Of a stretch of 15,320 nt of DNA, positions 12,769 to 15,320 are shown in pieces. Source of the stretch: Gammaproteobacteria bacterium UBA3067 (lineage in GTDB: Bacteria; Pseudomonadota; Gammaproteobacteria; Pseudomonadales; UBA3067); NCBI GenBank assembly GCA_002366835.1, contig DFBZ01000167.1, forward strand, positions 21,694-37,013. Direction: 5' to 3'. The notes under the pieces are model-generated. The model made no database searches. It was not told the DNA's origin and saw only the letters and a list, made by a program, of their open reading frames with translations. Made by a program: the position numbers and the translations under genes. Numbering within the stretch: the first letter of the stretch is position 1; each line of letters starts with the position of its first letter.

Positions 12769-15216
12769 ATGATGAACGAGGCCGACACTCGCGCAAACTT
12801 AATCGACCCTAAGCTGGTAGCTTCCGGCTGGAGCAAGGTCGAAAACAGTTATATTCGCCGCGAGCTCATCTGCCCTGGTCAGATCATTACGGGTGGTAAA
12901 CGAACCAATAAGGTGCCTTGTGATTACGTTTTAATTTACAAGGGCCGCAAGCTGGCGGCAGTAGAGGCAAAAAAAGAAAGCCTGCCCTATAGCGAAGGGG
13001 TGCGCCAAGCTAAAGATTACGCCCAGCGCCTACAGTGCCGTATTGCTTATGCCACCAATGGCCACAACATTTACCAGATTGATATGCTCACGGGTGTTGA
13101 GCAGCAGGTGGATGATTACCTCTCTCCAGAGGCGCTATGGGCACTCACCTTCGAAAAACCAGAAGCGTCGTTTACGGCGGTGTGGCGTGATACCTTTTCT
13201 AAAATTCCGTTTGAGGCCAAGGGGGATTGGGCACCCCGCTATTATCAAGAAAACGCCATTCACAATGCCTTAGAAGCTATCGCCGCCGGTGAACAACGTA
13301 TTTTGTTAACACTTGCTACGGGTACGGGTAAAACCTGTATTGCTTTTCAAGTTGCGTGGAAGCTATTCCATAACCGTTGGAGCTTAAGTGCACAGAAAGA
13401 CCCCGCTGTAGCAAAAAAGCGCCCGCGTATTTTGTTTTTGGCGGATCGTAATGTATTGGCTAACCAAGCTTTTAATGATTTCGGCCCCTTTGGTGAGGAT
13501 GCCATTGTGCGCATCGAGCCAAGCGAAATTAGAAAGAAAGGTGCGGTGCCGAAAAATGCCAGTGTATTTTTTACCATCTTCCAAACCTTTATGTCGGGCG
13601 GTGAAGATGAAGACGGCAATGATACGCCCTATTTTGGTGACTACCCCGAAGACTTTTTTGACTTCATTATCATTGATGAGTGCCACCGTGGTGGTGCGAA
13701 CGATGAAGGCTCTTGGCGAGAGATTCTCAATTATTTTTCCCCAGCGGTGCAGTTGGGCCTAACCGCGACCCCGAAACGCACAGATAATGCCGATACGTAC
13801 GGCTATTTTGGTGAGCCGGTTTACAGCTATACCTTAAAAGAAGGCATCAATGACGGTTTTTTAACGCCCTTTAAGGTGCTGCCCATTGTGGGCACTATGG
13901 ACGAATATCTGTATATGCCCGGCGATGGTGTGGTTATCAAAGGCGAACCAGAACCCGGTAAGCTCTATAAAGAAGGCGACTTTAATCGCATTATCACTAT
14001 TCCAAAGCGTGAAGAAAGGCGCGTGCAGTATTGGATGGATCGCATTAACCCCACTGATAAAACGCTGGTTTTTTGTGCCACCCAAGCACATGCCGGTATG
14101 GTGCGCGATTACATTAACCAGTATGCAGTTAAAAAAGGCTGGACGACGAACGGCAGTTATTGCGTGCGCGTGACCGCTAACGATGGCAAGGCCGGTGAAA
14201 AGGATCTGGGTATTTTTTGTGATAATGAAAAAACCATTCCGACCATTCTCACCACATCACGCAAGCTATCTACGGGGGTTGATGCCCGCAACGTGCGCAA
14301 TATTGTGTTGATGCGCGAATGTAAAAATATGATCGAGTTTAAGCAGATCATTGGCCGTGGTACACGCCTGTACGACGGCAAAGATTATTTTACCGTGTAC
14401 GACTTTGTCAAAGCCCACCATAACTTTGCCGACCCAGAATGGGATGGCGAACCGCTACCCAATGAAGTGTGCCGCGAGTGCGGCAAATCCCCCTGCGACT
14501 GTGAAGGCCAAGGCGGGGACACAGGTGAAGTCGGTAATTGCGAAGTGTGTGAGCAAAAGCCCTGCATTTGTGAAAAACCCGAATCTGAACCGTGCCCAGA
14601 TTGTGGCGAAGTACCTTGTAGCTGTGAAAAGAAAATAGAGATTAAATTATCAGATGGCCGCGCCCGCCAGATCAAACATATTTCAGCCGCCATGTACTGG
14701 AGTTCAGAAGGTAAACCCATTACGGCCAAAGAGTTTATCGAGCGCATGTTTGACGATTTGCCACAGTTCTTTAGCAACGAAGACCAGCTGCGTGAAATAT
14801 GGAGTGACCCCACCACGCGCGAGAAGCTGCTCAGTGATTTGGCCGAGGCGGGTTATGACGGTGAAAAACTCGATAGCATGAAAGACTTAATTGATGCCAA
14901 GGATAGCGATGTCTACGATGTGTTGGCATTCGTTGCATACGCCATCGAAACGCGCACACGCCTAGATAGGGCGAAAAAAGCCAAGCCTGCCATCACAGAG
15001 ACTTTTAGCGATCATCGGCAACGTGAATTTATTGACTTCATTCTTGATAAGTATGTTGAGGACGGTGTTCATGAGCTTGGCGCCAATAAAATGCGCAGCC
15101 TTATCGAATTAAAGTACAACACCATCAGTGATGCGACTGCGGTCTTAGGCTCACCGACGGTTATCAGAGAGACGTTTATTGGGTTTCAGAAATATCTTTA
15201 TCAGGGTATTGATTAA
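12769..15216 (+). CDS. hsdR: Type I restriction enzyme motor/nuclease subunit HsdR
   Basis: 815-aa restriction subunit that translocates DNA using ATP and cuts unmodified DNA. The nuclease domain has Asp52 and EAK (66-68) in CDYVLIYKGRKLAAVEAKK, a PD-(D/E)xK pattern. The SF2 motor has Walker A ATGTGKT (183-189), DECH (303-306), TAT (332-334) and GRGTR (529-533). Between the motor and the C-terminal helical domain lies a Cys-rich insert with three C-x2-C-x4-C-x-C units (Cys568-578, 591-601, 609-619). The start is uncertain: ATG 12769 or 12772 gives the family-like (M)MNEADTRANLIDPKL, while TTG 12763 has better spacing (6 bp) from AAGGA. It is separated from fic by 822-828 bp of repeats. Confidence 0.94.
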   Translation: MMNEADTRANLIDPKLVASGWSKVENSYIRRELICPGQIITGGKRTNKVPCDYVLIYKGRKLAAVEAKKESLPYSEGVRQAKDYAQRLQCRIAYATNGHNIYQIDMLTGVEQQVDDYLSPEALWALTFEKPEASFTAVWRDTFSKIPFEAKGDWAPRYYQENAIHNALEAIAAGEQRILLTLATGTGKTCIAFQVAWKLFHNRWSLSAQKDPAVAKKRPRILFLADRNVLANQAFNDFGPFGEDAIVRIEPSEIRKKGAVPKNASVFFTIFQTFMSGGEDEDGNDTPYFGDYPEDFFDFIIIDECHRGGANDEGSWREILNYFSPAVQLGLTATPKRTDNADTYGYFGEPVYSYTLKEGINDGFLTPFKVLPIVGTMDEYLYMPGDGVVIKGEPEPGKLYKEGDFNRIITIPKREERRVQYWMDRINPTDKTLVFCATQAHAGMVRDYINQYAVKKGWTTNGSYCVRVTANDGKAGEKDLGIFCDNEKTIPTILTTSRKLSTGVDARNVRNIVLMRECKNMIEFKQIIGRGTRLYDGKDYFTVYDFVKAHHNFADPEWDGEPLPNEVCRECGKSPCDCEGQGGDTGEVGNCEVCEQKPCICEKPESEPCPDCGEVPCSCEKKIEIKLSDGRARQIKHISAAMYWSSEGKPITAKEFIERMFDDLPQFFSNEDQLREIWSDPTTREKLLSDLAEAGYDGEKLDSMKDLIDAKDSDVYDVLAFVAYAIETRTRLDRAKKAKPAITETFSDHRQREFIDFILDKYVEDGVHELGANKMRSLIELKYNTISDATAVLGSPTVIRETFIGFQKYLYQGID

Positions 15217-15253
15217 TTAAAGGGTAAAACCATGAATGTATAGGCAATAAAAA

Positions 15254-15297
15254 ACCCGATAAACCGTTGTTCTGATTGGTTTATCTGGTTCTTTTTG
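15254..15297 (+). terminator. Probable terminator after hsdR
   Basis: ACCCGATAAACC (15254-15265) and GGTTTATCTGGT (15278-15289) form a 12-bp stem with one mismatch and a 12-base loop, followed by TCTTTTT. The stem is only moderately GC-rich, so termination may be partial. The 23 bp after it hold no start of a gene. Confidence 0.55.
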
Positions 15298-15320
15298 GTT
15301 CTTGATGAACCCTGTATTGG

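Noticed and set aside
14385..14816. 143-codon minus-strand frame opposite the Cys-rich part of hsdR
   Set aside because: Shadow of the repeated TGY codons of the real gene; no ribosome site or family match.

Overview
The window looks like chromosomal DNA of a gammaproteobacterium of moderate GC content. The evidence is a close DbpA-type helicase, a TrhA/hemolysin III protein, sigma-54/NtrC-style control sites, and a nitrogen gene neighbourhood of a kind also known in pseudomonads. A marine Cellvibrionales-like host is a guess; nothing here fixes the genus. No rRNA, tRNA or CRISPR array was seen.

Layout. Positions 1-60 are the right end of a short inverted-repeat element that recurs complete at 7306-7590. 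Next come dbpA (137-1516), a probable coding relic (1523-1681), a trhA-like membrane protein gene (1728-2354), a long spacer, and a two-gene toxin-antitoxin module (2810-3411) with its own promoter and a possible operator. A nitrogen block follows: cyanase (cynS, +), a PP2C-phosphatase/Ser-Thr-kinase fusion (-) and a formate/nitrite-family channel (nirC-like, -). Both cynS and the channel gene have a GG-N10-GC sigma-54 promoter, and a near-consensus NtrC palindrome lies about 140 bp upstream of the predicted channel transcript start. Cyanate breakdown, anion uptake and a signalling kinase/phosphatase therefore look co-regulated by nitrogen status.

The right half is a type I restriction-modification locus: hsdM (with an N-terminal SAP-like DNA-binding extension), hsdS, a class II fic gene, an 822-bp non-coding region full of inverted and direct repeats, and hsdR (with an inserted triple Cys cluster). 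hsdM, hsdS and fic overlap end to start and form one translational unit. hsdR has its own candidate promoter and a terminator near the window end. The 285-bp inverted-repeat element sits directly upstream of hsdM and has placed a spurious ATG in the hsdM frame.

The least explained part is the repeat region between fic and hsdR (11960-12679). It has a long cruciform, a 49-bp direct repeat flanking the interior, two 82-bp repeats, and a 24-bp motif occurring four times in two pairs, each pair spaced exactly 100 bp. The nitrogen block with its kinase switch is the most interpretable functional group.
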